Shown: positions 27,277-36,725 of the stretch, piece after piece | How the letters are laid out: each line of letters opens with the position of its first letter | Position numbering within the stretch: position 1 is the first letter of the stretch | DNA from: Sphingomonas sp. TDK1 | Lineage (GTDB): Bacteria > Pseudomonadota > Alphaproteobacteria > Sphingomonadales > Sphingomonadaceae | Direction of reading: 5' to 3' | NCBI RefSeq assembly: GCF_001650735.1 | Contig: NZ_LXVY01000002.1 | Span: 62,001 to 126,000, forward strand | DNA: 64,000 nt | Made by a program: the position numbers and the translations under genes | The notes under the pieces: model-generated | Databases searched by the model: none | What the model was told of the DNA's origin: nothing | What the model saw: the letters and a program-made list of their open reading frames with translations, nothing else

Positions 27277-27926
27277 TGGCCTGGACCCGCGACGACATGG
27301 CGGCACGCGCCGCGAAGGAGCTGCGCGACGGCTTCTATGTCAATCTGGGCATCGGCATCCCGACGCTGGTGGCGAACCATATCCCGGCTGGCGTCGAGGT
27401 GACGCTCCAGTCGGAGAACGGCATGCTCGGCATCGGCCCGTTCCCCTATGAGGGCGACGAGGACCCGGACCTGATCAACGCCGGCAAGCAGACGATCAGC
27501 GAGCTGCCCAGTTCGGTCTATTTCAGCTCGTCGGACAGCTTCGCGATGATCCGCGGCGGCCATATCGATCTGACCGTGCTCGGCGCGATGGAAGTGAGCC
27601 AGGCCGGCGACATCGCCAACTGGATGATCCCGGGCAAGATGATCAAGGGCATGGGCGGCGCGATGGACCTGGTCGCGGGCGTGAAGAAGATCATCGTGGT
27701 GATGGAACACACCGCCAAGGACGGCAGCCCCAAGTTCATCCCCGACTGCACGCTGCCGCTGACGGGCAAGAACGTGGTCGACATGATCATCACCGATCTC
27801 GCGGTGTTCCAGCGGGCGGACCATGGCTCGCCGTTCCGGCTGATCGAGCTGGCGCCGGGCGTGACCGCGGAGGAAGTCGCGGCGAAGACCACGGCAAAGT
27901 ATGAGGTGGCGCTGGCGACGGCGTGA
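27276..27926 (+). CDS. scoB: 3-oxoacid CoA-transferase subunit B
   Basis: This 216-residue β subunit carries the active-site glutamate Glu47 in the SENGMLG motif, preceded by [15 protein letters not shown], and the [24 protein letters not shown] segment typical of SCOT subunit B. It completes the heteromeric transferase with scoA although the genes are about 0.9 kb apart. The end of the operon is followed by a pair of inverted palindromic repeats rather than a T-tract terminator. Confidence 0.94.
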   Translation: MAWTRDDMAARAAKELRDGFYVNLGIGIPTLVANHIPAGVEVTLQSENGMLGIGPFPYEGDEDPDLINAGKQTISELPSSVYFSSSDSFAMIRGGHIDLTVLGAMEVSQAGDIANWMIPGKMIKGMGGAMDLVAGVKKIIVVMEHTAKDGSPKFIPDCTLPLTGKNVVDMIITDLAVFQRADHGSPFRLIELAPGVTAEEVAAKTTAKYEVALATA

Positions 27927-27938
27927 GGGGCTTAGCAT

Positions 27939-28067
27939 ATCCTCCCCCGCCAGGGGGAGGTGGCCCGCGCCAGCGGGTCGGAGGGGGAGGATGCCAGAAC
28001 GCGCCGGCCGTCGTGCTTCCTCCCCCTCCGCCGCCTTCGGCGCCACCTCCCCCTGGCGGGGGAGGAT
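27939..28067. repeat. Inverted pair of palindromic repeats after scoB
   Basis: Two copies of an approximately 50-base element face each other (27939-27991 and 28018-28067). Each has a conserved outer hairpin CCTCCCCCGCCAGGGGGAGG and an inner conserved CGGAGGGGGAGG, with a variable hairpin between. A related partly degraded copy lies at 61970-62059. The pair can fold as one long stem and may end the scoA-scoB transcript. Confidence 0.85.
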
Positions 28068-28107
28068 TCGGCTGGAACGGAGAAGGGCTGCCGTATAGCC
28101 TGTGTGC

Positions 28108-28299
28108 ATGACCCTTGAGGAAGAAGCCGACCGAGCGACGGAATTGCTTCGCGGGAAGATCGTCCGGCGAGTCGTGCGCAATCGAAGCGGCGAACTCTTG
28201 ATCGAGTTCGAAGACGGGTGTCGTATCTTCGCCGACTCCAACAGCGCGCTGGAACTCTCGATCGAACTCCGCGACAGCGCAGAGAATCTAGCTGAGTAA
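28108..28299 (+). CDS. Small conserved-looking hypothetical protein
   Basis: This 63-residue protein (from ATG at 28108; GTG at 28102 is possible) begins with an acidic helix (MTLEEEADRATELLRG) followed by short alternating strands (KIVRRVVRNRSGELLIEFEDGCRIFADS). That reads as a compact α/β protein with natural amino-acid usage and third-position GC bias. The 'strand-DG-R-F' pattern is reminiscent of DUF6188-type proteins, but this is uncertain. No export signal. It lies just after the repeat pair and is not obviously coupled to neighbours. Confidence 0.6.
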   Translation: MTLEEEADRATELLRGKIVRRVVRNRSGELLIEFEDGCRIFADSNSALELSIELRDSAENLAE

Positions 28300-28404
28300 C
28301 GGTCTATCCCGAGGCGAAGGTAACCGTCAGACCGCCATGTTCATAGCAGCACGAGAGCTCTACCGCCCACAACTGGGGTGAAAGCCGCCGCCGCCTGCCG
28401 CTCT

Positions 28405-28872
28405 TCACTTCGCCGGCACGCCCCGGCTGTCCCCCACCTCCAGCCAGTACCCGTCGGGATCCTGCACATAGATTTGCCGCACGCCGTCAAAGCGGAGTTG
28501 CATCTTGCGCGGCTCGCCGGTGAAGTTGGTCCAGGCGAGATGGTGCGCGTCGAGCCATGCTGTCACCGTCGCGAGATCGTCGACATGGAGGGCGAGATGC
28601 TCGTCGCGGTTCGACGGCTTGGGCGCGGTGCGGCCGTCGAGGATGTGCAGCGCCATGCCGTGGCCGAGGTCCAGCCAGCGGCGGTTCTTGAGCGGGGTGG
28701 GAATCAGGCGCAGCCCGAATGCCTCGTGGTAGAAGGCCGCGCTGCGGTCGATATCGCTGGCCTGGATCGCGACATGCTCGGCCTGGGCCGGAGCCACGGA
28801 CGCCGTCTGGGCCGAGGCCGGAGCGGCACCGAGCGGGGCGACAAGGGCCAGCAGAAGTCCGTACGCGCGCAT
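28405..28872 (-). CDS. Exported VOC/glyoxalase-family protein
   Basis: This 155-residue protein has a signal peptide (MRAYGLLLALVAPLGAAPASA) and a vicinal-oxygen-chelate βαβββ fold: AEHVAIQASDIDRSAAFYHEAFGLRLI, then HLALHVDDLATVTAWLDA and VRQIYVQDPDGYWLEVGD. His and Glu at typical metal positions (HVAIQ, HLALHV, WLEV) are present. ATG at 28872 has an ideal GGAGG site; the in-frame GTG at 28878 overlaps that site. An exported VOC protein is less usual than a cytoplasmic one. It follows rnhA on the same strand by about 27 bases. Confidence 0.82.
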   Translation of the reverse strand: MRAYGLLLALVAPLGAAPASAQTASVAPAQAEHVAIQASDIDRSAAFYHEAFGLRLIPTPLKNRRWLDLGHGMALHILDGRTAPKPSNRDEHLALHVDDLATVTAWLDAHHLAWTNFTGEPRKMQLRFDGVRQIYVQDPDGYWLEVGDSRGVPAK

Positions 28873-28899
28873 GGTCACCCTCCGGAAGTTGGTCGATGT

Positions 28900-29346
28900 C
28901 TATCTTGCCGCGATCGCAGCGTCGCTGGCCAGCTTGTCCGCCCGCTCGTTGTCCGGGTGGCCGGCATGGCCCTTGACCCATTTCCACTCGACCCGGTGGG
29001 GCTTGGCGGCGGCGAGCAGTTCCTGCCAGAGGTCGGCGTTCTTGACCGGCTTCTTGTCCGCCGTGCGCCAGCCATTCTTCATCCAGCCGTGGATCCACTT
29101 GGTGAGGCCGTCCATCACATAGCGGCTGTCGGTGGAGAGCGTCACCCGGCAGGGACGCTTGAGCGCCTTCAGCCCCTCGATCGCGGCCATCAGCTCCATG
29201 CGGTTGTTGGTGGTGTGCGCCTCGCCGCCGGACATTTCCTTCTCGACGTCGCCCATACGGAGCAGCGCGCCCCAGCCACCCGGCCCGGGATTGCCCTTGC
29301 ACGCGCCGTCGGTCGCGATCTCGACATGCTGGAGTTCGGCGGTCAT
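28900..29346 (-). CDS. rnhA: Ribonuclease HI
   Basis: This 148-residue RNase H has the catalytic carboxylates in order: Asp in [15 protein letters not shown], Glu in [10 protein letters not shown], Asp in [10 protein letters not shown] and Asp in NERADKLA, plus the [10 protein letters not shown] motif. It degrades RNA in RNA-DNA hybrids. It overlaps the end of thrB by four bases, placing it in the ispH-thrB-rnhA operon. Confidence 0.96.
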   Translation of the reverse strand: MTAELQHVEIATDGACKGNPGPGGWGALLRMGDVEKEMSGGEAHTTNNRMELMAAIEGLKALKRPCRVTLSTDSRYVMDGLTKWIHGWMKNGWRTADKKPVKNADLWQELLAAAKPHRVEWKWVKGHAGHPDNERADKLASDAAIAAR

Positions 29347-30299
29347 GCGATCGCCGCCAGTGCCGAGGCATAGACGTGCGCGCGGCGCCAGAAGGCCATC
29401 GGGTCCTTGCGGGTCACCAGCGCGTCGGCAGGCGTGTTGAGCCAGTCCCAGGCGCGCGACAGGGTGAAGCGGATGCAGGCGCCGGTCGCCAGCAGCGGCA
29501 GGATCGCGCGCTCCTTTTCCGACAGCTTGTAGCTGGTTTCGTACCCCTGGAGCAGCGCCTCGGAGACGTACGGATCGAACCGCTCGCCCGTGGAATCGAA
29601 TGCCCAGGCGGTGTGCATCACCGCGAGGTCATAGAGCCGCAGGTCGGTGGAGGCGAAGTAGAAGTCGATCAGCCCGGTCACCCGGTTGCCGAGCATCAGG
29701 ACATTGTCCGGGAACAGGTCGGCATGGATCGCGCAGCGGTCGAAGCCTTCGCGCGGCCAGGCGGCGGTGACGCGGTCGAGTGCTGCGCCGATCTCGTCGT
29801 ACAAGCCGGGCGCGATCTGGTTGAGGCTGGTGCCGCAGCGCTCGAACAGCGGGCGCCAGGTGTCAACGCCCATCGAGTTGGGTCGATCCTGCGGGAAGTC
29901 GGCCACCGCCTTGTGCATCCGCCCCATCGCCTCGGCGGCGGCGCGCGCCTGCGCCGGCGTCGGGTGCGAGACCGAGACGCCGGAGAGGAACTGGATCAGG
30001 CAGGCCGGGCGCCCCTCCAGCGTGTGGATCAGCGTGCCGTCGCGATCGGGCACCGCGGGGGGCACCGGCAGCCCGCGATCGGCGCAGTGATCGAGCAGCG
30101 CCATGAAATAGGGCAGATCGCCCTGATCGACGCGCTTCTCGTAGAGCGTCAGGATGAAGCGGCTCTTGGTTGTGTCGACGAGGTAGTTGCTGTTCTCCAC
30201 CCCCTCGGCGATGCCCTTGGCGGAGACGAGCTCACCGACGTCGAACCGCTCGAGGAACGCGGACAGCGCCTCGGCCGAGACCTGCGTGTAGACGGCCAT
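29343..30299 (-). CDS. thrB: Homoserine kinase (APH-fold, ThrB type II)
   Basis: This 318-residue kinase has the aminoglycoside-phosphotransferase fold used by alphaproteobacterial homoserine kinases. It starts [26 protein letters not shown], has [12 protein letters not shown] for nucleotide binding, and the catalytic/metal motifs [11 protein letters not shown] and GLIDFYFAS. It phosphorylates homoserine on the way to threonine. It is coupled by one base to ispH and by four bases to rnhA, a gene order common in this class. Confidence 0.94.
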   Translation of the reverse strand: MAVYTQVSAEALSAFLERFDVGELVSAKGIAEGVENSNYLVDTTKSRFILTLYEKRVDQGDLPYFMALLDHCADRGLPVPPAVPDRDGTLIHTLEGRPACLIQFLSGVSVSHPTPAQARAAAEAMGRMHKAVADFPQDRPNSMGVDTWRPLFERCGTSLNQIAPGLYDEIGAALDRVTAAWPREGFDRCAIHADLFPDNVLMLGNRVTGLIDFYFASTDLRLYDLAVMHTAWAFDSTGERFDPYVSEALLQGYETSYKLSEKERAILPLLATGACIRFTLSRAWDWLNTPADALVTRKDPMAFWRRAHVYASALAAIA

Positions 30300-31252
30300 T
30301 ACGCAGCCTCGAGCCCGCGCGGCAGCTTGAACACGACGCTTTCCTCCACCGTCTCGACCTCGCGCTCGGTTACCGCGAACCGGGTGCCGATCTGCTCGAC
30401 CACCTCGCGCACCAGTACTTCGGGCGCGGAAGCGCCGGCGCTGATGCCGACCTTGGTCACGCCGTCGAACCAGGCGAAGTCGATCTCGGCAGCGCGCTGG
30501 ATCAGCACCGCACGCGCGCCGCCGCGCTTGGCGACTTCGACCAGCCGCAGCGAGTTGGACGAATTGGGGGCGCCAATCACCAGCACCAGCTCGGCCTTTT
30601 CGGCGATCGCCTTCACCGCGCCCTGGCGGTTCGAGGTGGCGTAGCAGATATCGTCCGCGCCGGGCGCCAGCATCGTCGGGAAGCGGCGCTTGAGGATGCC
30701 GAGCACCGCGGCGGTATCGTCCACCGACAGAGTCGTCTGGGTGAGGAAGGCGAGGTTCTCCGGATCGGGCACCGCCACCGATTCGGCATCGGCTTCGGTC
30801 TCGACCAGCGTCATCGACCCTTCCGGCACCTGGCCGAAGGTGCCGATCACCTCCGGGTGGCCCTGATGCCCGACGAACAGGATGTGGCGCCCGGCGGCGA
30901 CATGGCGCTCGGCCTGGCGATGGACCTTGGAGACCAGCGGGCAGGTCGCGTCCAGATAGGAAAGCCCGCGCTGCTCGGCCTTGTGCGGCACCGCCTTGGG
31001 CACGCCGTGGGCGGAGAACACCACCGGCACCCCGTCCGGCACATGGTCCAGCGTCTCGACGAACACGGCGCCCTTGGCGCGCAGATTCTCGACGACGAAC
31101 TTGTTGTGGACGATCTCGTGCCGGACATAGACCGGCGCGCCATATTTCTCGATCGCGAGTTCGACGATGCGGATCGCGCGGTCGACGCCGGCGCAGAAGC
31201 CGCGGGGCGCTGCGATCAGCAGCTCCAGGGGACGCTTTTCGGTGTTTGCCAT
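30299..31252 (-). CDS. ispH: 4-hydroxy-3-methylbut-2-enyl diphosphate reductase
   Basis: This 317-residue enzyme catalyses the last MEP-pathway step, making IPP and DMAPP. The three conserved Fe-S cysteines are in [19 protein letters not shown] and [11 protein letters not shown], and the substrate histidines occur in RHEIVHN and GHQGHPE. First gene of the ispH-thrB-rnhA operon. It is divergent from a lipoprotein gene whose start is about 120 bases away. Confidence 0.96.
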   Translation of the reverse strand: MANTEKRPLELLIAAPRGFCAGVDRAIRIVELAIEKYGAPVYVRHEIVHNKFVVENLRAKGAVFVETLDHVPDGVPVVFSAHGVPKAVPHKAEQRGLSYLDATCPLVSKVHRQAERHVAAGRHILFVGHQGHPEVIGTFGQVPEGSMTLVETEADAESVAVPDPENLAFLTQTTLSVDDTAAVLGILKRRFPTMLAPGADDICYATSNRQGAVKAIAEKAELVLVIGAPNSSNSLRLVEVAKRGGARAVLIQRAAEIDFAWFDGVTKVGISAGASAPEVLVREVVEQIGTRFAVTEREVETVEESVVFKLPRGLEAA

Positions 31253-31371
31253 CGGGTGGAGCCTCTACGCGATTGCTTGCGCGGGCGGAAGGCGGTTCCT
31301 ATGGTGCGCGCCGTTCCGGCCCCCGGCTTGCAAGATGGGGGGCGGCTGTTCGGTTCGAAAGGTTGCCCTCC

Positions 31372-32010
31372 TTGTCTGTCGCCAAGTTCACCGTTCCCGC
31401 CCTGATCCTGCTCGCCGCCGGTGGCTGCAGCCGCACGGGCGAAATCACCGAAGGCGGCATCAGCGCGGTGCGCACCGCCTGCCCGACAGTGGCGATTCCC
31501 GCAGGCCTCGGCGACGTGACGCTGTTCGATCCGGCGACCAGCCGCGAAGCGAGCGCGATCGACGTGGTGGCCACGATCACCAACATCCAGGCGAGCTGCG
31601 ACGATGCCAGCGCGCAGGTGGTAACGAACATCAAGTTCGACGTGCTGGCCCGCCGCCGCGACGCCGGCCCGGCGCGCGACGTCACCCTGCCCTATTTCCT
31701 CACCGTCGTCCGCGGCGGTACCCAGGTCGAGGCGAAGCGCGTTTCCAACATCACGCTCCACTTCGACGCTGGCCAGATTCGCGCCAGCGCCGTCGGCCAG
31801 GCGACCAGCAGCGTCTCGCACGCCGCCGCGACGCTGCCCGACGAGGTCCGCCGCCGCCTGACCGAGAAGCGCAAGGCAGGCGAGCAGTCGGCCGCGACCG
31901 ATCCGCTGTCCGATCCGGCGATCCGCCGCTCGGTGCTGTCCGCCACGTTCGAGGCGCTGGTCGGCTTCCAGCTCACCGACGATCAGCTGAAGTACAACGC
32001 CACGCGTTGA
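31372..32010 (+). CDS. Hypothetical lipoprotein
   Basis: This protein of about 212 residues, starting at TTG 31372, has a hydrophobic leader ending in the lipobox LAAGGC. The mature part is soluble and rich in β-strand and Thr/Val (VVATITNIQASCDDASAQVVTNIKFDVLARR, LPYFLTVVRGGTQVEAKRVSNITLHF), followed by a basic helix. The frame is open from 31246, overlapping the ispH start, but the N-terminus there is not protein-like. A GAAAGG site precedes the TTG. I do not recognise a family; sphingomonads carry similar lipoproteins of unknown role. Confidence 0.72.
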   Translation: MSVAKFTVPALILLAAGGCSRTGEITEGGISAVRTACPTVAIPAGLGDVTLFDPATSREASAIDVVATITNIQASCDDASAQVVTNIKFDVLARRRDAGPARDVTLPYFLTVVRGGTQVEAKRVSNITLHFDAGQIRASAVGQATSSVSHAAATLPDEVRRRLTEKRKAGEQSAATDPLSDPAIRRSVLSATFEALVGFQLTDDQLKYNATR

Positions 32011-32065
32011 CGCACGCATGCCGGGGAGGATTGGACGGCGCGCCGTTCTCCCCTAGCATCGGCCC

Positions 32066-33721
32066 ATGACTACGAACCGTACCGGGGGCAGGATCCTCGT
32101 CGACAATCTGGTGGCGCAGGGCTGCGACCGGATCTTTCACGTCCCGGGCGAGAGCTTCCTCGCCGTGCTGGATGCGCTGCACGATACGCCCGGCATCGAT
32201 CTCGTGACCTGCCGCCAGGAAGGCGGCGCGGCCTTCATGGCCTGCGCCGACGGCGCGATGACGGGGCGGCCGGGCGTGTGCTTCGTCACCCGCGGCCCCG
32301 GTGCGACCAATGCCAGCATCGGCGTGCATGTCGCGATGCAGGATTCGCAGCCCATGCTGCTGTTCATCGGCGATGTCGATCGCGGCATGCGCGACCGGGA
32401 GGGCTTCCAGGAAGTCGACCTGCCCGCAATGTTCGCGCCGCTCGCCAAATGGGCGACACGGATCGAGGACGCGCGGCGCATCCCCGAATATATCGCCCGC
32501 GCCTGGAATATCGCCACCTCCGGCCGGCCGGGCCCGGTGGTGATCGCGCTCCCCGAGGACATGCTGCTCGACGCCGTCGAGGCGATCGACCGACCCGCGA
32601 TCTCCGAGCCGATCCAGGCGGCCGACGCCTTCGATCTCGATCAGCTCTACGATCTGCTGCGGGAGGCCGAGCGCCCGATTGCGATCGTGGGCGGGGGCGG
32701 CTGGGATTCGGACACGGCGCAGGATTTTGCCCGCTTCGCCGAATCGATCGATCTGCCGGTCGCCTGCGCCTTCCGGCGGCAGGACGCGATCGACAATGCC
32801 TCGCCGGTCTGGGCGGGCAATCTCGGCTATGGCCCGAACCCCAAGCTGGTCGCGCGGATCAAGGCGGCGGACCTGCTGCTGGTGGTCGGCGCGCGGCTCG
32901 GCGAGGCGACGACCGACGGCTACAGCCTGATCACCCCCGAACATCCGGGGCAGACGCTGGTCCATGTCCATCCGGACCCGAACGAGTTTCACCGCGTCTA
33001 CCGCGTGGACCTGCCGATCTGCGCGCGGCCGTTCGAATTCGCCGTCGCCGCGGCCGCTACCGCCGAGGCCGCCCGCCTGCCCCGCTTCGATGGCGCCGCC
33101 GCCCATGCCGAGTGGCGCGAATGGTCCAGCCCCAAGCCGCGCGCGGGCGTGGCGCTCGACCTAGGTCCCTGTGTCGCCGCGATGCGCGAGACGCTGCCGG
33201 CGGACACGATCATCTGCAACGGCGCGGGCAATTTCTCGGGCTGGTGGCATCGCTATTGGCACTATGCGGCGCAGCCTTCGCAGCTGGCGCCCACGGCGGG
33301 CGCGATGGGCTATGGCGTCCCCGCCGCCGTCGCCGCCGCGCTGCGCTTCCCCGATCGCCGGGTCGTTGCGATCGCCGGCGACGGCGACTTCCTGATGAAC
33401 GGGCAGGAACTCGCCACCGCGGTCCAGCAGGATGCGGACCTGCTGGTGATCGTGGTCGACAACGGCGCCTATGGCACGATCCGCATGCACCAGGAACGCG
33501 AGTTTCCGGCACGCTTGTCCGGTACCACGCTGCGCAACCCCGATTTCGCGGCGCTCGCCCGCGCGTTCGGCGGCTGGGCCACCACCGTGGAGACGACCGA
33601 GGCCTTCGCGCCGGCGCTCGCCCTCGCGCTCGCCCAGCCGGGCCTCAAGCTGTTGCACTGCAAGACAGATGTCGAGGTGATCAGCGCCGCCACCACGATC
33701 ACGAAGATACGAAATCGTTGA
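32066..33721 (+). CDS. Thiamine-diphosphate-dependent enzyme of the acetolactate synthase-like family
   Basis: This 551-residue protein has the three-domain ThDP layout. The N-terminal pyrimidine-binding domain has the conserved Glu in CRQEGGAAFMA near residue 52. A central FAD/DHS-like domain follows (about 190-320). The C-terminal PP domain has GDGDFLMNGQELATAVQQD and the closing VVDNGAYG. It resembles large-subunit acetolactate synthase-like or benzoylformate decarboxylase-like proteins, but there is no small subunit gene next to it and the substrate cannot be told. It is a monocistronic gene after the lipoprotein. Confidence 0.88.
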   Translation: MTTNRTGGRILVDNLVAQGCDRIFHVPGESFLAVLDALHDTPGIDLVTCRQEGGAAFMACADGAMTGRPGVCFVTRGPGATNASIGVHVAMQDSQPMLLFIGDVDRGMRDREGFQEVDLPAMFAPLAKWATRIEDARRIPEYIARAWNIATSGRPGPVVIALPEDMLLDAVEAIDRPAISEPIQAADAFDLDQLYDLLREAERPIAIVGGGGWDSDTAQDFARFAESIDLPVACAFRRQDAIDNASPVWAGNLGYGPNPKLVARIKAADLLLVVGARLGEATTDGYSLITPEHPGQTLVHVHPDPNEFHRVYRVDLPICARPFEFAVAAAATAEAARLPRFDGAAAHAEWREWSSPKPRAGVALDLGPCVAAMRETLPADTIICNGAGNFSGWWHRYWHYAAQPSQLAPTAGAMGYGVPAAVAAALRFPDRRVVAIAGDGDFLMNGQELATAVQQDADLLVIVVDNGAYGTIRMHQEREFPARLSGTTLRNPDFAALARAFGGWATTVETTEAFAPALALALAQPGLKLLHCKTDVEVISAATTITKIRNR

Positions 33722-33764
33722 ACGGATAGGGCCGCGTTAACCGTCGCTGCGATAGGATGGCAGC

Positions 33765-34022
33765 ATGGGACAACAAACGGTAGAACGGTGGAGGACAGCG
33801 CATCTCGGCAAGCGCGGAGATCGCTTTCGATTGGGCGGGCGACAGGTCTGGCAGTGTGAATGGCGCTGGATCAACAAGAACATGGTGCGCCTGCCCCACC
33901 CGCTGCATACCAGCGACGTCCTCTCGTTCATGATCTGCGAGATCGGCCCCGCAACGGCCCCCGTCCGCTTCGCCGCCGCACAGGTCGAACCGGACATGTG
34001 GGCCTTCTACGTGCCGGATTGA
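33765..34022 (+). CDS. Small hypothetical protein
   Basis: This 85-residue protein is rich in Trp and aromatic residues (WRTAHLG, VWQCEWRWINKNMVRLPHPLHTSDVLSFMICEIG, PDMWAFYVPD). The amino-acid pattern is protein-like and the opposite-strand frames are not. No signal peptide or domain is recognised. Start ATG at 33765 follows a GGATGG site. It lies 43 bases after the ThDP enzyme gene. Confidence 0.55.
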   Translation: MGQQTVERWRTAHLGKRGDRFRLGGRQVWQCEWRWINKNMVRLPHPLHTSDVLSFMICEIGPATAPVRFAAAQVEPDMWAFYVPD

Positions 34023-34073
34023 GCCCAGGCGCTCAAGCGTTTCCCTGGAACGGGCAAGGCTACGATTTGCCGC

Positions 34074-34110
34074 AAACGAAGACGGGCCGCACCTTTCGGT
34101 GCGACCCGTC
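34074..34110 (-). terminator. Intrinsic terminator of the csbD-like gene
   Basis: On the minus strand a 13-bp stem (GACGGGTCGCACC / GGTGCGGCCCGTC, one wobble) with a GAAA loop is followed by TTCGTTT. It sits about 25 bases after the CsbD stop. Confidence 0.78.
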
Positions 34111-34134
34111 CAATTGTCCGGTTGGATCCGCGAC

Positions 34135-34305
34135 TCAGATGTCGTCGCCGAGCGCACCCTTGATCTTGCCGCCGAGCTGCTGCGCCTTTCCCTTGGCTTC
34201 CTGCGCCGCACCTTCGGCCTGGGTGTCGGCGTTGTCGCTGTGCTGCTTCACCTTGCCGGCCAGCTCGTTGAGATTGCCTTTGATCTTGTCGGTCAGCTCG
34301 CCCAT
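34135..34305 (-). CDS. CsbD-family stress-response protein
   Basis: This 56-residue protein reads MGELTDKIKGNLNELAGKVK, then a Gln/Ala/Lys-rich amphipathic helix, and ends KIKGALGDDI. It is very hydrophilic and typical of the CsbD family (general-stress, often highly expressed small proteins of unknown mechanism). An AGGAG site lies eight bases before the ATG, and an intrinsic terminator follows, so it is a complete monocistronic gene. Confidence 0.9.
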   Translation of the reverse strand: MGELTDKIKGNLNELAGKVKQHSDNADTQAEGAAQEAKGKAQQLGGKIKGALGDDI

Positions 34306-34396
34306 GATCGATACTCCTGGCTAGGGTCGGGTACCACACAACACGGCACCTGCGACTTGCTGGAAATAACGTATGTGGAGCCGCCCCGGTTCCCGC

Positions 34397-35164
34397 TCAG
34401 CCGCGCGTCACTTCGCCCAGAAACGCCATCGTAGCGCGCCATGCTTCCTGCGCACCGTCCGGGTTCTTCGTTCGCAACAGCGTCGAGCTGCCATGCACCC
34501 CGCCCAGTCTCGGCACGAACTGCGTCTTCTGCTTGGACGGGGACGCCGCGAGGATGGTCCGCGCCGCATCCTCCTCCTTGCCGTCCTGCGCCGAGGTCAC
34601 GAAGATCGGCGCTTCGACCTTCGCCGCCGCGCGCGCCACGGCGCCCTTCTCGTCCAGATATTCGCCGGGCGAGAAGGCCAGCAGCGCCTTGACCTGCCCC
34701 GGATGCTCGGAGGCGAGCGGGAAGATCAGCGCGGCGGAATAGCTGCTGCCCCACAGAATGATCGGCAGCTTCTGCTGCTGCGCCCAGGCGAACGCGGCAT
34801 CGAGATCGCGCCTGGCCTCGGCATAGCTCGCCGAATGGCCGAGCATCCGCACGGTTTCGTTCCCGCCAAACAGCGTGCCGCCCGCGCGCTGGTCGATGCG
34901 CAGGGACGAATAGCCCGCCTGCGCAAGCTGGGGGCTGAGCAGCGCATACTCATCCTTGCTCGATTCCGCCTGATGGAACAGCAGCACCAGCGCCTTCGGC
35001 TTGAACGCCTTGGTGTAGACGCCCGCGACCTTCACGCCGTCGGCGGCGCGCAGCGTCACCGGCTCGGCCGAAATCGGCCCCTGATTCTCGACCGGATCGC
35101 CCTGCGGCCGCGGGTGGCACCCGGCCGTCATGACCAGTGCGAGTGCCGCCAGCGCCGCCCGCAT
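34397..35164 (-). CDS. α/β-hydrolase lipoprotein
   Basis: This 255-residue protein has a lipoprotein signal (lipobox TAGC, Cys near 17), then an α/β-hydrolase fold. There is an oxyanion region LVLLFHQAESSKDEY, the nucleophile elbow WGSSYSAA near residue 139, and a late His in LGGVHGSSTLL. The elbow is G-S-S-Y-S rather than the usual G-x-S-x-G. ATG at 35164 shares a base with the thiSG stop, so it is co-translated with thiSG. Substrate unknown; it may be an esterase or dienelactone-hydrolase-like enzyme at the envelope. Confidence 0.82.
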   Translation of the reverse strand: MRAALAALALVMTAGCHPRPQGDPVENQGPISAEPVTLRAADGVKVAGVYTKAFKPKALVLLFHQAESSKDEYALLSPQLAQAGYSSLRIDQRAGGTLFGGNETVRMLGHSASYAEARRDLDAAFAWAQQQKLPIILWGSSYSAALIFPLASEHPGQVKALLAFSPGEYLDEKGAVARAAAKVEAPIFVTSAQDGKEEDAARTILAASPSKQKTQFVPRLGGVHGSSTLLRTKNPDGAQEAWRATMAFLGEVTRG

Positions 35165-36168
35165 CAGATCAGGCCCGCCAGCGGGCTCGACGGATCGGCA
35201 TAGCGGCGCTTCGCCATGCGGCCGGCGCGATAGGAAAGCCGCCCGGCCTCCACCGCCGCCTTCATCGCCGCCGCCATCAAAATCGGATCCTTGGCCTCCG
35301 CGATCGCGGTGTTCATCAGCACGCCGTCGCAGCCAAGCTCCATCGCCACCGCCGCGTCCGAGGCCGAGCCGACGCCCGCATCGACCAGCACCGGCACCTT
35401 GGCGCCTTCGACGATCAGCCGGATCGTCACCTGGTTCTGGATGCCCAGCCCCGAACCGATCGGCGCGCCCAGCGGCATGATCGCGACCGCGCCGGCATCC
35501 TCCAGCCGCTTGGCGGCGATGGGATCGTCGACACAATAGACCATCGGGAGGAAGCCTTCCTTGGCCAGCACCTCGGTCGCGCGCAGCGTCTCGACCATGT
35601 CCGGATACAGCGTCCGCGCCTCGCCCAGCACCTCCAGCTTCACCAGTTCCCAGCCGCCCGCCTCGCGCGCCAGCCGGAGCGTGCGGATCGCCGAATCGGC
35701 ATCGAAGCAGCCCGCGGTGTTGGGCAGATAGGTGATCTTCTTCGGGTCGATATAGTCGGTGAGCATCGGCGCCTTGGGGTCGCTGACATTCACCCGGCGC
35801 ACCGCCACGGTGACGATTTCGGCGCCAGAGGCGGCGACCGCCGCCGCGTTCTGCTCGAAGTCCTTGTACTTGCCGGTGCCGACGATCAGGCGCGAGCGGA
35901 AGGTCTTGCCCGCCACCGTCCAGCTGTCGTCAGCCAGGGGGCCGGCATGGTCGCCACCACCAACGAAATGCACGATTTCCAGCTCATCGCCATCCTCGAC
36001 GATCACTTGCGCCAGCGTCGAGCGCGGCACCACCTCCAGATTGCGCTCCACCGCAACCTTCTCGGGCACCAGCCCCAGCTCAGTTGCGAGTTGCGCGAGC
36101 GTGAGCCCGGCGATGATGCGCTTGTGTTCGCCGTTGACGCGGATGGAAACGGTGCCGTCGCTGTGCAT
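35164..36168 (-). CDS. thiSG: Fused sulfur carrier ThiS - thiazole synthase ThiG
   Basis: This 334-residue protein joins two thiamin-pathway proteins. Residues 1-70 are ThiS-like ([12 protein letters not shown] to [14 protein letters not shown], with the Gly-Gly that is normally the free C-terminus). Residues about 78-334 are ThiG, with the Schiff-base lysine region [45 protein letters not shown]-like [10 protein letters not shown] and [18 protein letters not shown]. It makes the thiazole phosphate of thiamin. The start ATG at 36168 gives a complete ThiS. This fusion is known in sphingomonads, but the mechanism is puzzling because ThiS needs a free C-terminus. Confidence 0.93.
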   Translation of the reverse strand: MHSDGTVSIRVNGEHKRIIAGLTLAQLATELGLVPEKVAVERNLEVVPRSTLAQVIVEDGDELEIVHFVGGGDHAGPLADDSWTVAGKTFRSRLIVGTGKYKDFEQNAAAVAASGAEIVTVAVRRVNVSDPKAPMLTDYIDPKKITYLPNTAGCFDADSAIRTLRLAREAGGWELVKLEVLGEARTLYPDMVETLRATEVLAKEGFLPMVYCVDDPIAAKRLEDAGAVAIMPLGAPIGSGLGIQNQVTIRLIVEGAKVPVLVDAGVGSASDAAVAMELGCDGVLMNTAIAEAKDPILMAAAMKAAVEAGRLSYRAGRMAKRRYADPSSPLAGLI

Positions 36169-36247
36169 GAAGAGCCTTGGATTTGATCGGAGACGCCGGC
36201 TCATATAGGGAGGACCGCATCCTGCCCGCAACCGAAAGGCGCCTGCT

Positions 36248-36682
36248 TTGGCCGATACGATCTTCGTCTTGAATGGCCCCAACCTCAACCTGCTGGGTCT
36301 GCGCGAGCCGGAAATCTATGGGTCGGACACGCTGGACGACATTGCCGGCATGCTGGAGGACCGCGCCCGCGAGCTGGGGCTCGAGGTCGAGGTGCGCCAG
36401 TCCAACCATGAGGGCCATCTGATCGACTGGCTGCACGAGGCGCAGGCCGATGGCGCCCGCGCCGTGCTGCTCAATCCGGGTGGCTACACCCACACCTCGA
36501 TCGCGCTGCACGATGCGATCAAGAGCATCCGCACGCCGGTGATCGAGGTGCATCTCTCCAATCCGCACGCGCGCGAATCCTTCCGCCACACCAGCTTCGT
36601 CGGCCGTGCCGCGAAGGGCACGGTGGCCGGGTTCGGGGCACAATCCTATATACTCGCGCTTGAAGCCGCCGCGCGTCTCTGA
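36248..36682 (+). CDS. aroQ: Type II 3-dehydroquinate dehydratase
   Basis: This 144-residue enzyme of the shikimate pathway has the family N-terminus [20 protein letters not shown] with the catalytic Tyr, the Arg/Asn in [26 protein letters not shown] and the [18 protein letters not shown] segment with catalytic His/Asn. Start is TTG at 36248. It is followed by accB-accC on the same strand, a common alphaproteobacterial order. Confidence 0.96.
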   Translation: MADTIFVLNGPNLNLLGLREPEIYGSDTLDDIAGMLEDRARELGLEVEVRQSNHEGHLIDWLHEAQADGARAVLLNPGGYTHTSIALHDAIKSIRTPVIEVHLSNPHARESFRHTSFVGRAAKGTVAGFGAQSYILALEAAARL

Positions 36683-36725
36683 CAGAGGGCGCCGTTTCGT
36701 TTACAGAATTTCAAAGAAGGGTCGT

